From assembly GCA_012934845.2 (NCBI GenBank), contig WNNJ02002380.1, positions 62,001-126,000 of the forward strand: a stretch of DNA of 64,000 bases. The letters run 5' to 3'. Below the pieces are notes generated by a model, which worked only from the letters and a program-made list of their open reading frames with translations, did no database searches and was not told the origin of the DNA. Below, one piece after another: positions 63,748 through 64,000 of this stretch. Both the position numbers and the translations under genes were made by a program. Position 1 is the first letter of the stretch, and every line of letters starts with the position of its first letter. This DNA is from Pomphorhynchus laevis. Lineage: Eukaryota; Acanthocephala; Palaeacanthocephala; Echinorhynchida; Pomphorhynchidae.

Positions 63748-64000
63748 AAACTTTTGAACATCTACAAAGTTTGATAGAAAAATCGATTACACGTACATAC
63801 CATATCACATGGGAGGAAGGGGGTGTATCAAAGGGAGATTAAAGATTGTATTATATATGTGATAAACAATGTTAGGAAGATGAATTTGATGTATATGAAA
63901 TTCAAACGACAATGCCCGATAAATCCTTATCCTCCCCATAGTAATCGTTTGATCGATCAAATCTTCTAAGAATTTTAAAAATTACTGTTTTTGAAATTAA
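63748..64000 (-). repeat. Merlin right terminal inverted repeat (truncated by window end)
   Basis: Reverse complement of 62391-62643; runs off the window. Confidence 0.88.

Larger units (their letters stand above)
62391..64000 (-). mobile_element. Merlin-superfamily DNA transposon, right end cut by window
   Basis: Terminal inverted repeats: 62391-62643 is the reverse complement of 63748-64000 (about 253 bp, few mismatches), and the arm continues past the window, with 62342-62390 as its likely left counterpart. The transposase gene lies between. Target duplication cannot be seen because the right end is missing. Merlin elements move by cut and paste with IS1016-like transposases. Confidence 0.85.

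Overview
This window is invertebrate animal (metazoan) nuclear DNA. It is AT-rich and made almost entirely of transposable-element remains. No operon, ribosome-binding site or rRNA gene was seen. Evidence for an animal: CR1/L2-like and Jockey/I-like LINEs, a young gypsy LTR retrotransposon, a Merlin DNA transposon, a possible Penelope-like reverse transcriptase, a tRNA-derived SINE candidate, and two exons of a plasma-membrane Ca2+-ATPase separated by a 46-bp intron. The species cannot be named from sequence. A compact-intron invertebrate (flatworm, nematode or orthonectid type) would fit.

Layout. 0-5 kb: a LINE tail (-) and a decayed gypsy element (gypsy-3, -) split by a 380-bp tandem/inverted fold-back and a (TA)n tract. 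4.8-10.6 kb: LINE-A (+), a CR1-like element with ORF1 and ORF2, interrupted at 7.35-8.95 kb by templated filler and a 5'-truncated L2-like LINE-B. 10.6-14.1 kb: LINE-B endonuclease fragment (-) and the 3' half of gypsy-2 (-). 14170-18027: gypsy-1 (-), structurally complete, with 121-bp LTRs, 5-bp target duplication, polypurine tract and a single gag-pol frame with two stops. 18.1-22.1 kb: LINE-C (-) followed by an inverted LINE-C 3' fragment. 22.7-23.4 kb: SINE candidate and palindromic minisatellite. 23.35-26.7 kb: LINE-D (+). 27.2-33.7 kb: four LINE-B copies head to tail (+). 33.7-34.8 kb: LINE RT fragment and a gypsy-2 LTR with gag on one side and pol tail on the other. 34.8-43.9 kb: AT-rich DNA with LINE scraps and copies of a dispersed repeat 'R'. 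44.0-51.5 kb: two LINE-C copies head to head. 54.2-55.5 kb: RT with a YIDD motif whose 3' flank is repeat R. 56.07-56.54 kb: Ca2+-ATPase exons, the only host-like gene recognised. 58-59 kb: old LINE-B-like copy. 60.06-60.45 kb: 139-bp tandem repeat. 62.4 kb to the end: Merlin element whose right inverted repeat is cut by the window edge.

Most notable signals. (1) Both gypsy-1 and gypsy-2 have, one base after the 5' LTR, a leader segment perfectly complementary to a segment inside the LTR (13 nt and 10 nt, with different sequences), and no recognisable tRNA primer site. This suggests Tf1-like self-primed reverse transcription. (2) LINE-B ends in a 6-bp hairpin that keeps pairing through a compensatory change in one of four copies. 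(3) Repeat R appears to be the 3' region of the YIDD RT element. Nearly all element genes are broken, so the window reads as a transposon graveyard with one young LTR insertion.
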